A stretch of DNA of 64,000 bases from Wyeomyia smithii (Eukaryota > Arthropoda > Insecta > Diptera > Culicidae). Location: positions 259,886,494-259,950,493 of the forward strand of contig NC_073696.1 of the NCBI RefSeq assembly GCF_029784165.1. The letters run 5' to 3'. The notes beneath the pieces were generated by a model. That model was not told where the DNA came from. It searched no databases and saw only the letters and a program-made list of their open reading frames with translations. Of the stretch, positions 46,684-58,319 are shown piece after piece. The number at the start of each line of letters is the position of its first letter. Position 1 is the stretch's first letter. A program made the position numbers and the translations under genes.

Positions 46684-47159
46684 CGTTGGTACTTGCTAAA
46701 AGCAATCTGGATACAAAGCGGGTGTCGCTGTGCTATAAACATTGACGAAGAAATAAGTTGGCTACTTTGGATGGTATTCTAGGGCTCGCTTTCAATGACT
46801 CCACATATTTCCAAAAGGACATCGAATTTTGCTTAGATTCTGCTTTGAATTATGTATGAAAATCCTACAGGTTACAGGTTTCATATTACGAAGACAGCTG
46901 CAATTGGCCGTAGTTTTTGATTTAAAGAAACGTTCCCGTACCACACGTACTTAACCACAAACAAACAGACGTACTACTTTGTACAAAATTCTAAGAAAAT
47001 TGTGGTTCTACTTACTTGTGCGACACCTACTGGACATACTCTGCTGTTCTGGCAACACGGTGCTCGACAACTGTCAACTGAGTTCAAAGAGACAAGTTTT
47101 CGGTAGAATTTTCAAGAACTTCGGCAAACAAAATTTCAATACATGTTGGTTCACGGTAG
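46684..47159. other. no gene recognised
   Basis: Nothing recognisable beyond the right TA of the pogo-like element. Confidence 0.4.
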
Positions 47160-47485
47160 ACTGATATACAGGCCTCGTTCGATTTTAGCACGTTTCATTT
47201 TTGGCACGGTTCAATTTTGGCAAAAACTTAGGACGTGTTGCCACCAGCAACCAACCAAGCATTGAATTAAATTTTCGCTTCAGTCCGGTAGGCATCGAAC
47301 AACACTGTTCGGATTGGTTATATAATTGGCTATTGAATTTTCTCTTTAGTCCGGTGGGCATCATAAAAAATTTAAATTTGGACGTGTATTTGCTGAATGT
47401 TCGTCGAAATACATTGCTGACATTTGTTGAAAACTTCGCCGAGCTCGATCAGCTGTTGGAAAGCTTGCCGAGATAAATTAAGTGT
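47160..47485. repeat. imperfect tandem repeat with MITE-like right end
   Basis: A segment reading TTGAATTAAATTTTCGCTTC then AGTCCGGTAGGCATC (about 47262) is repeated in shorter form at 47333 (TTGAATTTTCTCTTTAGTCC then GGTGGGCATC). The right edge reads TTGCCGAGATAAATTAAGTG, similar to the end of the element at 37552-38407, so this may be a decayed member; a left end was not found. Confidence 0.4.
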
Positions 47486-47642
47486 ATACTAATACGCGGA
47501 ACATTTTCAGTCAAAACTTTTTACGATTTTTCATAGAAGGTAGACACATCCACATCAATTCAATCGACTGCTAAATAATGCCGCTAGTTGGTAGACATGT
47601 TTGTTGCTTATTTTCCTCGAGTATGCCACCGTGAACATCAAA

Positions 47643-47920
47643 CTATATGACTAACGGCTTGTGGAGAGGATCGACTCGTGATAGTGATTCTTCAGGTTCA
47701 AATACCTCCCTACGCAACCGTTTTTTTGAACCTGGAAACTGCTTGACCTGTGGAAGTCCGTAAGCAAACAGTGATTCAGTGAATTCTAGTTCATATTCGG
47801 AAGATCTTCGTCGCTGCCGTATGAGGTTAGGAAAATTACAGTCTTTCAGAACCAACATATCATCAGCATCTTTCAGACGATCAGGAATGTCCAGGACTGG
47901 CTTTGGACATATCAAAACAC
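47643..47920 (-). CDS. possible terminal coding exon, unknown protein
   Basis: A minus-strand open frame of about 90 codons ends at a stop at 47643. It has coding-like composition: ICPKPVLDIPDRLKDADDML, NFPNLIRQRRRSSEYELEF, GLPQVKQFPGSKKRLRREVF, EPEESLSRVDPLHKPLVI. An acceptor-like AG lies at about 47918. No partner exon was found upstream and the family is not recognised. It could be a stranded duplicate exon or part of an unrecognised element. Confidence 0.35.
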
Positions 47921-47978
47921 TCAACACACAACTAAGCCGATAACTTTCTACCACTTCAGGGAAATTCTTGTGTGATCA

Positions 47979-48241
47979 ACTCTCGCGTAATTTTTCAAAG
48001 GGACCTAAGTAGCAATGACAGATTCTCTCCTCTCTCACTTTGTTCCGTTAATTACGTCGTCATTATATATATTTTCTAAGCTTTCTTCCCCTTAATCGAG
48101 AGATAGTAAGACTGTCTTGCTTACTATGCATTGAGTGTTATGAAATATGGAAAAAATAACATAATTATTTATCAAAGAGTAAGTAAACAAGGAAAGTCTC
48201 TCAATGTTTGATAGGTCGCTTTGAAAAATTACGCGAGAACT
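47979..48241. mobile_element. short TIR element (about 263 bp)
   Basis: TCTCGCGTAATTTTTCAAAG at 47981-48000 is matched, reversed, by CTTTGAAAAATTACGCGAGA at 48219-48238, and similarity extends to GACCTA inside the ends. No coding content is seen. The target duplication is not clear. Confidence 0.75.
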
Positions 48242-50707
48242 GTCATCATAATGTTGCAATGTCATACGGCGTTGACAGATTTATTTTTACTCGAAAGTTC
48301 CAAAAAGATGCGAACTTTTACCCCGTGCCAACCTTTGCTCCACACTACTCTACCTGTTGCTTATTACTCAAGACTGTGTCGTCCCAAAAATGAATTCATA
48401 AATCGAATCGAATTGCTGCGTTCCGGGATTTGGACTCCCCGGAAAATTACTTTGATTTAAACAGTATTTTTATTTACCTACCACGAACTTTATGGAATGC
48501 AAATTTTGAGCCATTTGATGCTGTTTTTCACTTTAAAAATGATAAAATATATATATTTGAACACATTTGAATACGTGAACATCTCCTGTCATCGTCCGTT
48601 ATCGGTAAAGTTAATCCTTTCATATATTCGGCATGTTATTTTTTTAATGTCCATTTCGTTCTGTAAAACAGCTCGGACAGCAATTGCGAAGCTATCAGCA
48701 ACATCCATAAATAATGGCCACGGCATAAATCAGACTTAACGGCCGGGGCGACTTTTGCACGCCATCAATCAAATTACGGAGCAATTTTTTTTTTCTGCCT
48801 CTCTCGATTCCGGCGGAATTTGTGGCTCTACCGCACTCACCATAAGTAGGCTCGTATCCGCCCAAATTGTGTCTGCGGTGGAAAACCGCACACAAGGTCC
48901 TAGGCATAATTACTTTTCAGCCGTCGTCGTCGCGCGCCTTGTTGGTATGAACTTCACTTTGCAACAGCAGCAGCAGCAGCAATAGCAACATAAATTAACG
49001 ATTCTGTCACAAGTCAGGCGCGGTAGCCTTCGTGGGTTCCTCCATCCTGGCAAAATCCGTAGTCGGGGGGTACGGCGAGGGTTCCCGTTCATGTGCACAA
49101 TTACCTTTAAGCTTCATTTAGGACTAGCTAGAGGTTATTTATCTTTGATGATGGTGCCAGCGAGCGTGAGTGTAATGTTGTTGATGTTGTAAGTTGATAT
49201 AAACGCTTATCAACTGTGCTTGACGTGTCCCAACTAATTAGCCGTCATCTGGTGGTGGCTTATAGAAACATTCAGTTTTATTTTTGGGTGGATTCGAAAA
49301 ATGAACTCCTGTCATAGTGCCAAAAATGGATAACGAAAACGACCTCTGCCGTCGCAGTAATGAACAGAAGCGCTTGTTGACACTAATAATGTAAACTGTT
49401 GTAATTGGAGACATTCAATTTGCTTGCTGTGACAATTTAACAAATTAATGTTCAGTAAGTACTAATAGTCGGTAACTTGAACAATGTTCGTAGAAACTTA
49501 GGCGGTAGTTATAGCTATAGTTCTGCAGAACTCAATTAAATACCTGAGTTGAACTATATACGCAGATAAAAAATATAGCTCTTTTGTTTTATGTTCGAAT
49601 TTCAATCTCGGTCATAATATCTGATGTGGAACTGTATCGGTGGTTGGTTCAGTATTCAGCAGGATCGACTTCCGCTATATATTGTTTCCACACGTTTCCT
49701 GTACTCCATTCAATACGTGACTGTTATGAGTACGCGATGCACATATTTTTTGTTGCAACAAATTTTGCAGTCTGCTGCTCTGGTCGTTATTCCGAGTGAC
49801 TGCGACCTTGATAGGATTTTTTAGATCCCTTTAATGCCTTTCGAAAATAGAACTTCACGAAGGGTTCTTTATTTTATTGTTTTAGGTTCAAAGCCTGATA
49901 CATCAGATCATTATAATTGCAAACATTCTCGTACCAACAACATCACAAGCCGAAAAACGATACTTTCTGCCAACTCGAATAATTTAAATTCGTTATTTCT
50001 ACCCACAAGCAAACAGCTCGGTGCACATAAGACGGTCCCTATATAAAAGAGTGGCCAAAATTACCAAAATGCGAATTTTATATTCAGGATGTTTTGAGCA
50101 CATGATTTTGTAGTATTTAATCTATATTTTCATAATTTTTGAATGTAATTTTGATACGAAAAACGGTTCATGTTGAAAAATGCCTTCAAAGTTACCTATT
50201 TCAGAAACGGAGAAAAATAGTTTTTCTGAATCTTTTGGAATACATAAAAACCTACTAAAGCTATCATGGTATGTTCACATATGATTGAAAGCTTATTAAT
50301 TTAGTTTCCTAAAACAGGATGGATTTCAACCCTACAGAGTCAGTTGCAGGCCACATTGAAAATATGCGTAATTTTCCTAATTTTGACCATCAAAAACATT
50401 AAATGTAAGCACAGCACCTGATAGTGTGTCTGAGAGCCCTACTTGTGCCCTTCAAGAATATGTGTTATAAGTTTGCGGAAAATTTGCGTTTTGGTAGAAA
50501 AAGATGTTTAAAAATTCTCCATTTTTTTTTGTGATTTTTGAATTTTTGGGTGATTTATCAACAAAGTTTTTCGTATATTATAGCAATTTGGCTCAAAACA
50601 CACCAGAAAAACGTGAAATTATTAGATTAATTGATTTATTAGAATATACGTTGTTTAAAACATATGTTGAAAGTTTGAGTAAAATTTGCGTTTTTGTAGA
50701 AAAAGAT
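48242..50707. other. intergenic, no gene recognised
   Basis: About 2.5 kb of AT-rich sequence. A (CAG)n run of about six units lies at 48963-48981 and a TTTTTTTT run at 48786. Open frames are all under 85 codons and none shows a motif or a matching splice partner. Confidence 0.45.
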
Positions 50708-50921
50708 AATTTTAATTTAAGGAGTAAATGTAGTAATGAAGATAGAAAATTAAACTAACTCAAAATATGATTGTAGAAACTACGAAAAATATAGTTCAGC
50801 AGGTGGGACCCGAACCCACAACCCACCTGCTGAACTATATTTTTCGTAGTTTCTACAATCATATTTTCAGTTAGTTTAATTTTCTATCTTCATTACTACA
50901 TTTACTCCTTAAATTAAAATT
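50708..50921. repeat. near-perfect 100-bp inverted repeat (hairpin)
   Basis: The arms 50708-50807 and 50822-50921 are reverse complements with a single mismatch, around a 14-base spacer, ACCCGAACCCACAA. The spacer and inner arm ends read GTGGGTTCGGGTCCCACC on one strand, resembling a tRNA T-arm or pol III B box. The near identity implies a recent fold-back duplication or selection for pairing. Confidence 0.9.
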
Positions 50922-52778
50922 AAAAATAGCATGACTTAGCTTAGAGTCGGAAAAAGAAAAGTGAAATAGATAATATAAGATTTTTAATTTTTTATGTAAT
51001 TTTTTAGAGTTTTATGAAGACTTGATGATTATTCAGTTGTACACACTTAGTTAAAAATATATTTTCATTTTGTTTGAAAAAAAAAGAAAAATATGGTTAA
51101 TATTAGCAATAAATTGATTTTCGCGTGTATCTTTGTTATTTTCAAACGATGTTTTTTTATCAACCCAAAGTTTTTTTTCTGAAATTTATTTTTTTAACCC
51201 ATTACAACATCGCTAAGAGACTTAGCAATTCTTCATGTGAAATCATACTCGACCGAATAAAAAAAATGAATTATTATCCCAAAAATGATTCCCAGTGTTT
51301 GTTTTATGAAAACACGGCCATGAAACACCACACGCAAATTTCTCTCACCAAACACAAATATCACTGCCAGAGTTAAACAAATTGTTCGAGTTTGCATTTG
51401 GGCATTAACTCGTAAGTTACAGCCGAAGTAGAAGCTGTGTACCGGATATGTCGGCATACAGCATAAACAAATGGAGGTTCTCATGGTCGAACTTGCTAAC
51501 ATTGCAGTCAGGTTTTTCATACACAAAATTCCATTGAGTTAACCGCCAATCTCACAACTACTCCCACGCGTAAACCCGCGAACTCACACATATTGTTATG
51601 CTCTTGAATCATGCGGCTCATATGTCTTTTATGGCTGACTGATTCTACTTCATACCTTTGAATCGGTCTGATTGCTTGTGTATGTGGAGGAAACAAAGTT
51701 TTATGTGTGCTTTACAGTTCTGAAGTTTTATTCAAGTGTTTTTCGAATAAGCTAGCAATGTCTTACGAGGAAGTTAATTAGATCGATTTAGTGAGTTTGT
51801 TCATACAACCTAGAACAGAAAATAGATAACATAGATAGATAACATAGATAACTGTATCAACATTTGGTGGCTCTAAAATCGGGATTTGCTAAATCGTTTC
51901 GTCTTTACAACTTTGCTGAAGAAACCATATCTCTTTGATGTTCCTATCAAAAGTTAGATTCGTGCGCCATCTATGCGGACAAATCGCAAACTAACTCTCA
52001 GAGCTATAAGAAGCGTTTTACTAATATGTGCATCTTTGTTAAAAACAGTAATCGTTTATCTCGTTTCACTAACGAGTTCCATACGTTTATTCGAAAACAC
52101 AAGACATTTACCTCAGTTAACGTGGTTTATAGACAACCCCTTGTCAGTACAAAACTTTTCTTATATGTCATAATCATCTGTGGTGGAAAACCAACGATTT
52201 AGCACAAAAAAATGAATTTTGGCCGGAAATTTCAATTTTCCGACCATTGTGCGGTGGTAAGCTATGAAAAACGCCCAGCAAGAAGGAAAATCAGCGAGCG
52301 AGTGGCTCATCCTCGTGTCTAGCGTTTCTCTTTCTTGGAACCAACTTCGCTTGTAGTTATGTATAGAACGAAACTCAACCGTAAGGAAACTTCAAGATTG
52401 CCGGCGCGTGTATTGCAAATGTATGGCAAAGGCAAATTTTCCGTTTCGATGATAATTATATTTATGAGACCACAAGATTGTGGCAATATTTTTTTATTTT
52501 TACGTAACATCCAAAGGTCAGCAGTTCTGGCAGTTGAGTATCGATTTCTGGCTGAGGTTATTTTAACATGTTTATGCATCATGAAGAAAAAGAAATCTGG
52601 TGGTAAATTCATAAAATAACGTTGACAGGAACATCATTTTACCTCCCATATTTCAATTTCGATAGCCTGTTTTACCAGGTATAGCGTTTGTACTCTCGTT
52701 CGGGTGGTCGCTTAGTAAAGCAGCAGTCCAAAAACTCGGTTTTTAGTGGTCTCCCTGCTTGGTTGAACATGTTTTAGG
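50922..52778. other. intergenic, no gene recognised
   Basis: AT-rich sequence with a GATAACATA short tandem repeat at about 51826-51850. No coding or transposon match was made. Confidence 0.4.
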
Positions 52779-53428
52779 TAGGGCTACCATCCGTCCTGAT
52801 TTATTTTTTATATTTAGGCATTTGTCCTGATTTTCTTTAGATATTTAATTTTGTTGTGTGGTAATGAGCAGAATTTTTGAAAATTGCTCAATAAGTGTTT
52901 TCGATTCCCGGTCGCAACGCTCACTGCGATCGAATTTTTTTCATTTGTTGAATCTCAGCAGAGTAATAAGAAGAATCTTTCACGCGTTGACCGTTACCAT
53001 TAAGCATCTGGCATTTGTTGAGTTAAGTTGAAACAGTTTACGTTTGTTGAATTTTTGGAATATCTTCTAATGCGTAACAATTTAAGTTGGTTTGATGAAA
53101 GTGACTCGTCAGAGATACACTCAGCTTTTTTACTATGTGTTTTTCTACACAGATTTTCGAATTATTTCTTCACGCGGATTTTTAAATTGAAGGATTTTTT
53201 AATTACCGCGTCTTTCCATGAGGTACATATCAACGCGTAAAAAACAAAATAAAAAAAATAATTTACTCAATGTACAGTAAATAAAAGAGTTTTATATTGT
53301 ATGTTAAAAGCTAAATCACATATTATACGTGTTATATTTGCTCATACACCGAAGAATAGAATGGCTAAGTCAAATTTGTGCCGAGAAAAGGTGTCCTGAT
53401 TTCTAATTTCGACCAGATGGTATCCCTA
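52779..53428. mobile_element. hAT-like non-autonomous element, 650 bp
   Basis: Inverted ends TAGGGCTACCATC and TAGGGATACCATC (right, in reverse) are flanked by a perfect 8-bp duplication, GTTTTAGG, at 52771-52778 and 53429-53436. TCCTGATTT motifs recur near both ends. The 8-bp target is typical of hAT elements. No transposase is present; a 70-codon frame at 53028-53240 is probably incidental. Confidence 0.87.
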
Positions 53429-53436
53429 GTTTTAGG

Positions 53437-54147
53437 GCCAAATGCTCGGTCACTGGATATCAACCAATGAACCTCTAGAGAATAGTCTTATCGGTAGAAG
53501 CCAGCGTTATGTTTACCTGCAGTAACCGATGCAAACTCATAATCGCTTGTCTTTCTATCGCAAACTTGACCGGTCGAGCGAGGGATGTGAAATTTTCAGA
53601 AAAGCTGCCTATCAAATTTAACGTTCAACAAGCAGGTTGAGCAACACATTATTAAGTGGGCGATATTATGGCTCCTAAATTGACTGCATGTTGACTGCTT
53701 ATAGGAAAGGATTGGCGGGTATTATGATCTTACGTTTGTCGGTTGGTTTTATATATTTTGTGATTGGAATGAACAGCATTGAAATTTGAATGCCTCGACA
53801 TTTTTGACATGTTCGTAGAGGCGTAGCCTCAAATTCACGGAGTCCATTTCGACAAGCGGATGGTCATGAAATCACACATCATGGACACAAAATGAAAAAA
53901 AGTCATACCGACCCAAAGTTGAATGAATATCTCTTCTTGGCAGAAGGTTTGTGAAGAAGAGCAGTAAAATTGTGAAATGTTTTGTGAAGAAGAGCAGTAA
54001 AATTGAGCGTAGAGGGAAGGGTAAAGGTATGAAAATCCGTCACATACGACGGTGACAAAGTACCTTTTTATCGCCACAATCGTTAGAGGTGCAAAGATAA
54101 GCACGGTCTCCAAAAACAACGATTGTTACACCTCCTTCCACTCTCCC
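53437..54147. other. no gene recognised; one tandem duplication
   Basis: A 25-base unit, TTTGTGAAGAAGAGCAGTAA plus AATTG, occurs at 53948-53972 and again at 53981-54005. Nothing else is identified. Confidence 0.5.
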
Positions 54148-54345
54148 AACTGGTCTCGAGGTACGATGCTGGCCTAACAAGCCAGTCGTCGTAGTTTCGA
54201 GTCTCAGCTCGGGAGAGACTGTTAGTGTCAGTAGGATCGTAGCACTAGCCCCGCAATTGTCCTGTACACTTAAAAGTTGGCTGCGAAGTCTGTGTATAAT
54301 AAACAGAAGGTTCAGGTACAGAATGTAGCACCAAGGCTTTGCTTA
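54148..54345 (+). mobile_element. tRNA-derived SINE
   Basis: The head reads TGGTCTCGAGGTACGATGCT (A-box-like), then GCCTAACAAGCCAGTCGTCG as an anticodon-arm-like stem, then GTTTCGAGTCTCAGCTCGG (B-box-like), which is tRNA architecture. The body that follows, including CCCCGCAATTGTCCTGTACA and ATAATAAACAGAAGG, resembles a SINE body known from Aedes. A tRNA gene itself is excluded by poor cloverleaf pairing. Ends are approximate. Confidence 0.7.
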
Positions 54346-54399
54346 CCTCTTCCTTCATCCGCTCCGGGCTAGCCGTGAAATTTATAGTACGAAATGCCT

Positions 54400-54510
54400 G
54401 CCAGAAGATGCATCGTTCATCAAGAAATACCATAAGGGCGAAGACACGGTGTTCTGGCTAGATTCGGCGTCGGCCCACTACTCGAAGCGATCGTTGGAGG
54501 AGATGGAGTA
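54400..54510 (+). pseudogene. mariner-like transposase fragment
   Basis: Encodes IKKYHKGEDTVFWLDSASAH then YSKRSLEEME before a stop, the block around the second catalytic aspartate of Tc1/mariner transposases. It is closely related to the damaged copy at 4540-5560. No other parts are found nearby. Confidence 0.65.
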
Positions 54511-55163
54511 ACTCAATTATCTGTCTTAGTTTTGTTTCATCACCATCTGAAAAAAGTCCATTTTTTATACCGCAAACGTTACTATGAGGCATCGAAATGC
54601 ACAGGAACAGATTGAAAGCTATTACCTTTTTTGGCAACATTTTTTTAGCTTTTGTTTCATTCTAGACCGTGGTTCTTTTCTTTGTGCAACTTCACTAGCT
54701 CAGATTCATCACGGAGAAGCAATTATAAAATATGCGGTCGTCTAACTCAAGCTCTTCTGACATTTGTGACATGTTTGCATTTTGATATTTTTCACGTTTT
54801 GACATTGTTATCGTATATGACGTTCACGATATTTTTATCATTCTTGACATTTTAGTCAGTTTTGAGGTTTTTGTCATTTCAGACGTATGTAACATTATTA
54901 CCATTTCTGCTCTTGTTGACATTTTTGATAAAGTATTTTACCAATTCTCGGTATTGTCGCAAATTGGAGATAGCGGTCGAACGAATCTGCCGGGTTCGTG
55001 CTGCTCTTCAATGTGAGCTCTTTTCGGCACCCGCCGCATGAAGCGGTTAATCGCCGAAGTGAGCTTGCTCCGCTGTCGCTGTTCATCTTCCTCGATCTGC
55101 TGCTTTCCGGTTTCCATCCTGTTGTGTCGTCTACGGCGTTCGACTAAAGAATGAGCTTGTCAG
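54511..55163. other. unassigned, includes a TGACATT repeat
   Basis: A run of TTTTGACATTT-like units occupies 54757-54930, like that at 1434-1545. The segment 54960-55140 has coding-like composition on the minus strand (INRFMRRVPKRAHIEEQ), perhaps retroelement gag, but it was not identified. Confidence 0.4.
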
Positions 55164-55401
55164 TTTTTTTTAACTCAAAGTATATTTATTCATATTTTTA
55201 TTTGGTTACATATGGTTTACATAATAATTGTTTAGCCTTTCAAGGCTCTGCATCTTTGTTTTGAGATTTGCTGGATACTAATTTCTAAAGATTTACATTA
55301 TTTGTGCAGAATTTTACAGTTCTTCCTTTATAGGACTTGTTTTTAATTGAAAAATAATAACCTACTTAACTACGAATAACTAACTCAAAATTAACCTAAA
55401 A

Positions 55402-57937
55402 TTAAGGTATCAGCTCACGAATGATCTGGTGAGGTGACCTGGCGCAGGACTCTCTGAACCTAGTCAACGATGTTGTTTTCCGTTCCTCCAGCACCTGAAG
55501 ACCAGCCAGGCGATGGATCTCCGAGTTTCGTGTCCTTGGAGGGGTGTTTAGGATCATACGTAATATTTTATTCTGAACAATCTGAAGTTTAAGATGGTGG
55601 GTTTTAGCGCAGCCCTCCCAGACAGGCAAAGCGTACCCTATGACCGGTAAAATTATTTGCTTGTGAACGGCAAGCTTGTTGGTGAGAGAAAGGGTGGATT
55701 TTCTATGAATGAGAGGATAGAGGGATTTGGTCAGTATGTTGCACTTGGTAACAGTTTTCTCTACGTGTGAACGAAATAGAAGCTTTTGGTCCAGGGAAAA
55801 ACCAAGATAGAAAACCTCACTCGACCATTCGATGGAAGTGTTATTAAGATGGATTCTCACATTGGCAGGTGGAACAAGTCGAGTTGATTTTGAATGCTAT
55901 ATAATAGCCTGGGTCTTAGCTGCATTGATCCAGATCTTCCAGCTGTTGAAATAGTCGGACAAAACATTCAGACCCTCTTGTAGTCTACGCGTCAAAGCTC
56001 TAATCACTCGACCTCTGTAGATAATGGCAGTGTCGTCTGCAAACATAGACAGGATGCCACAACCAGAAAGGGGAGGAGCATCTGAGGTAAATATGTTGAA
56101 CAGGATGGGACCAAGAAGGCTACCCTGTGGGACCCCAGCATCTACATTGAACGTATCAGAGGGAATGTTGTTGAGGAAGACTTGGAATGATCTATTCGAC
56201 AGATAATTCTTGATTATCTTCACGAGGAAGATCGGCAAGTTGAATCGCTGCAGCTTAAATACCAGGCCATCATGCCAGACATTATCGAGTGCCTTTTCGA
56301 TGTCCAACCATGCCCTGGCTGATGTTTTACTAACGGACTTGTTCCGCCTTAGGATCTGAGTAACTCTAGTCAGCTGGTGAACGGTGGAGTGACCCTGCCT
56401 AAACCCGAACTGTTCTGGGAGGAAAATGTTATTCTGGTTTACGAATTCTAATAAGCGACTAAGAATCAACTTTTTGAATAACTTCGAGGTGCACGATAAT
56501 ATGCTGATGGGACGATAGTTTTTAGCGTTGGTAGGGTCCTTACCAGGTTTGTGGATGTGAATCACTTTCGCTAACTTCCAGCGAGACGGAAAATAGCTGA
56601 GCTCTAGACACTTATTAAAGATCGCTGCCAGGTGTTCGAAAAATTCTTGACTCAAGTTTTTCAACTCAAGGTTGAGGACCTCATCGACGGCGGCGGCCTT
56701 CATGTTCTTAGTTCGCTTGATAGCAGCTAACACCTCATCAGCAGATGTTTTAGATTCATCGGGAATGATTGATGGAAGATCGACGACTCTAGTTAATACT
56801 TTCTGGACGGCAAGCTCGTGCGGGCTAACCATGACATGACCCAAATTGTGAAAGTTGACAAAATGCTGAACAAATGCATTGGCTTTCTCAGATGCTGTTA
56901 AAAGAAAATGACCGGGGATTGGTGTTAGGGGTGATAGAGGGGGAAAAGATCTCGGTTTGGTTTTCAAAATACTGGTAAGTCTCCAGAACGACTTTCCACG
57001 GACTGAGAGGGAGCGAAAATGTTGAGCAAAATGTTTGTTTCTCTAATCCACCAACCTGGCTTTGATTTTGTTGAGACGATTGATATTGGTCTTCAGGTGA
57101 GGCAGGCCAGAGCGCTGGTGCTGTCGTCTTATACTATTACGGAATTGGATATATCGTTTGGTTGTGTTGTCTAGGTTCAGAGAGTTACTCACCAGACTAG
57201 AAGCCGGTACATGTAGATCCCGGGTCAGGGATAATGCCTCATCGATGGACTGAAGACACTGGTCGGTGTTTTCTGAAGACTCAAGCTGGACGCTGTAGTC
57301 TATTGCGTTGTCCACACATCGCTGGATCCGCTCCCAACCGACTCGATGGTAGTTACGCCGAGAGACTTGGAATCGGTTAGCAGAGGATCCAACTTCGACT
57401 ACCACTTGGAAGTGGTCCAAGCTGAGTTCTTGGTGAACAACCGGGTTGATGATGTTGCTCATATTGGAGATGAACAGGTCGATGGTTACGTGTACTCCGG
57501 ATCTGCTCAACCGGGTGGGAGCGGCCGGACCTAGGATGTTGTAGTGGCCTACTTGTAGATCGTTGAAGAGGATCAGGCCGTTTTGGTTGCGTCGACTGTT
57601 GCCTCAGGCTTGGTGTTTTGCGTTGAGGTCACCGCAATGATGAACTGCCCCTGCCTCCGAGTCAGTTTGATGAAGTCGCTTCTTAGGTTCGTTGCCGTCC
57701 CGTCTCTTACGTTGACTTGCTTGTGACAGTAGGCTGCGATGATGGTAATGGGACCGACTCCAGTGGTTATTTCCAATCCCACGGCCTCAATGACTTTGAG
57801 TTGGAAACTCGGTAGCAGATGACAGCTTATTTTACGCTAAAGAGCAATAGCCACACCTCCTCCAGGAGAATATGCTCGATCCAGCCGTACAAATCGGTAA
57901 TCACCTCAGGTTTGAGATACGTCTCCGTGATGATTTT
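55402..57937 (-). pseudogene. Jockey-like ORF2, endonuclease C-terminus and RT
   Basis: Frames 57573-57782, 57043-57510, 55897-56967 and 55402-55860 follow one another with frameshifts. The endonuclease part shows GPITIIAAYCHKQVNVRDG and the catalytic-type SLDHFQVVVEV. The reverse transcriptase shows NMKAAAVDEVLNLELKNLS, HKPGKDPTNAKNYRPIS, EQFGFRQGHSTVHQL, a degraded first-aspartate block (AWLDIEKALDNVWHDGL), AGVPQGSLLGPILFN and the FADDTAII box near 56040. The thumb has VIGYALPVWEGCAKTH. These are standard for Jockey. Stops make it inactive. Confidence 0.85.
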
Positions 57938-58319
57938 TTTTTGTTCATCTATAATTTATTTGACACGGCACAAATACAATTTAATGTTTAACGGCGCCAA
58001 TTATATCTGGTAGCTTACTTTTTAAAGTATCTTAATAACTAAAAGCAAATTTTTTATCCTCGCTGCCGACTACGAGCTGAAACTAAATTTAACTTAAAGC
58101 TATAATATTTTGCATTAAAAGCACTGGTTTACTGTATGATGGTTTTCATTGCCATAGGTAAGCACATGTTCCGCTGCTGGGCCAAGATATTACGGACTGG
58201 CATATTGGGTTGTCTCCCTCGGGACCTGAGAGTATCGTTCGGGTCTAGTTGCTGTTTCCGGATCCGGGGTCTTAACGTGTTCTTGTCGTTTGGTTGGATG
58301 TAGGCGGAAGGGAATAGGA

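Noticed and set aside
48963..48981. CAG repeat as a CRISPR-like or coding polyglutamine tract
   Set aside because: It is a plain triplet microsatellite without spacers or a supporting gene frame.
50808..50825. A tRNA gene in the hairpin loop
   Set aside because: Only the T-arm-like segment is present, with no acceptor or anticodon stems.
54148..54215. A true tRNA gene
   Set aside because: A- and B-box-like segments exist, but stems pair poorly and a SINE body follows, so a tRNA-derived SINE fits better.
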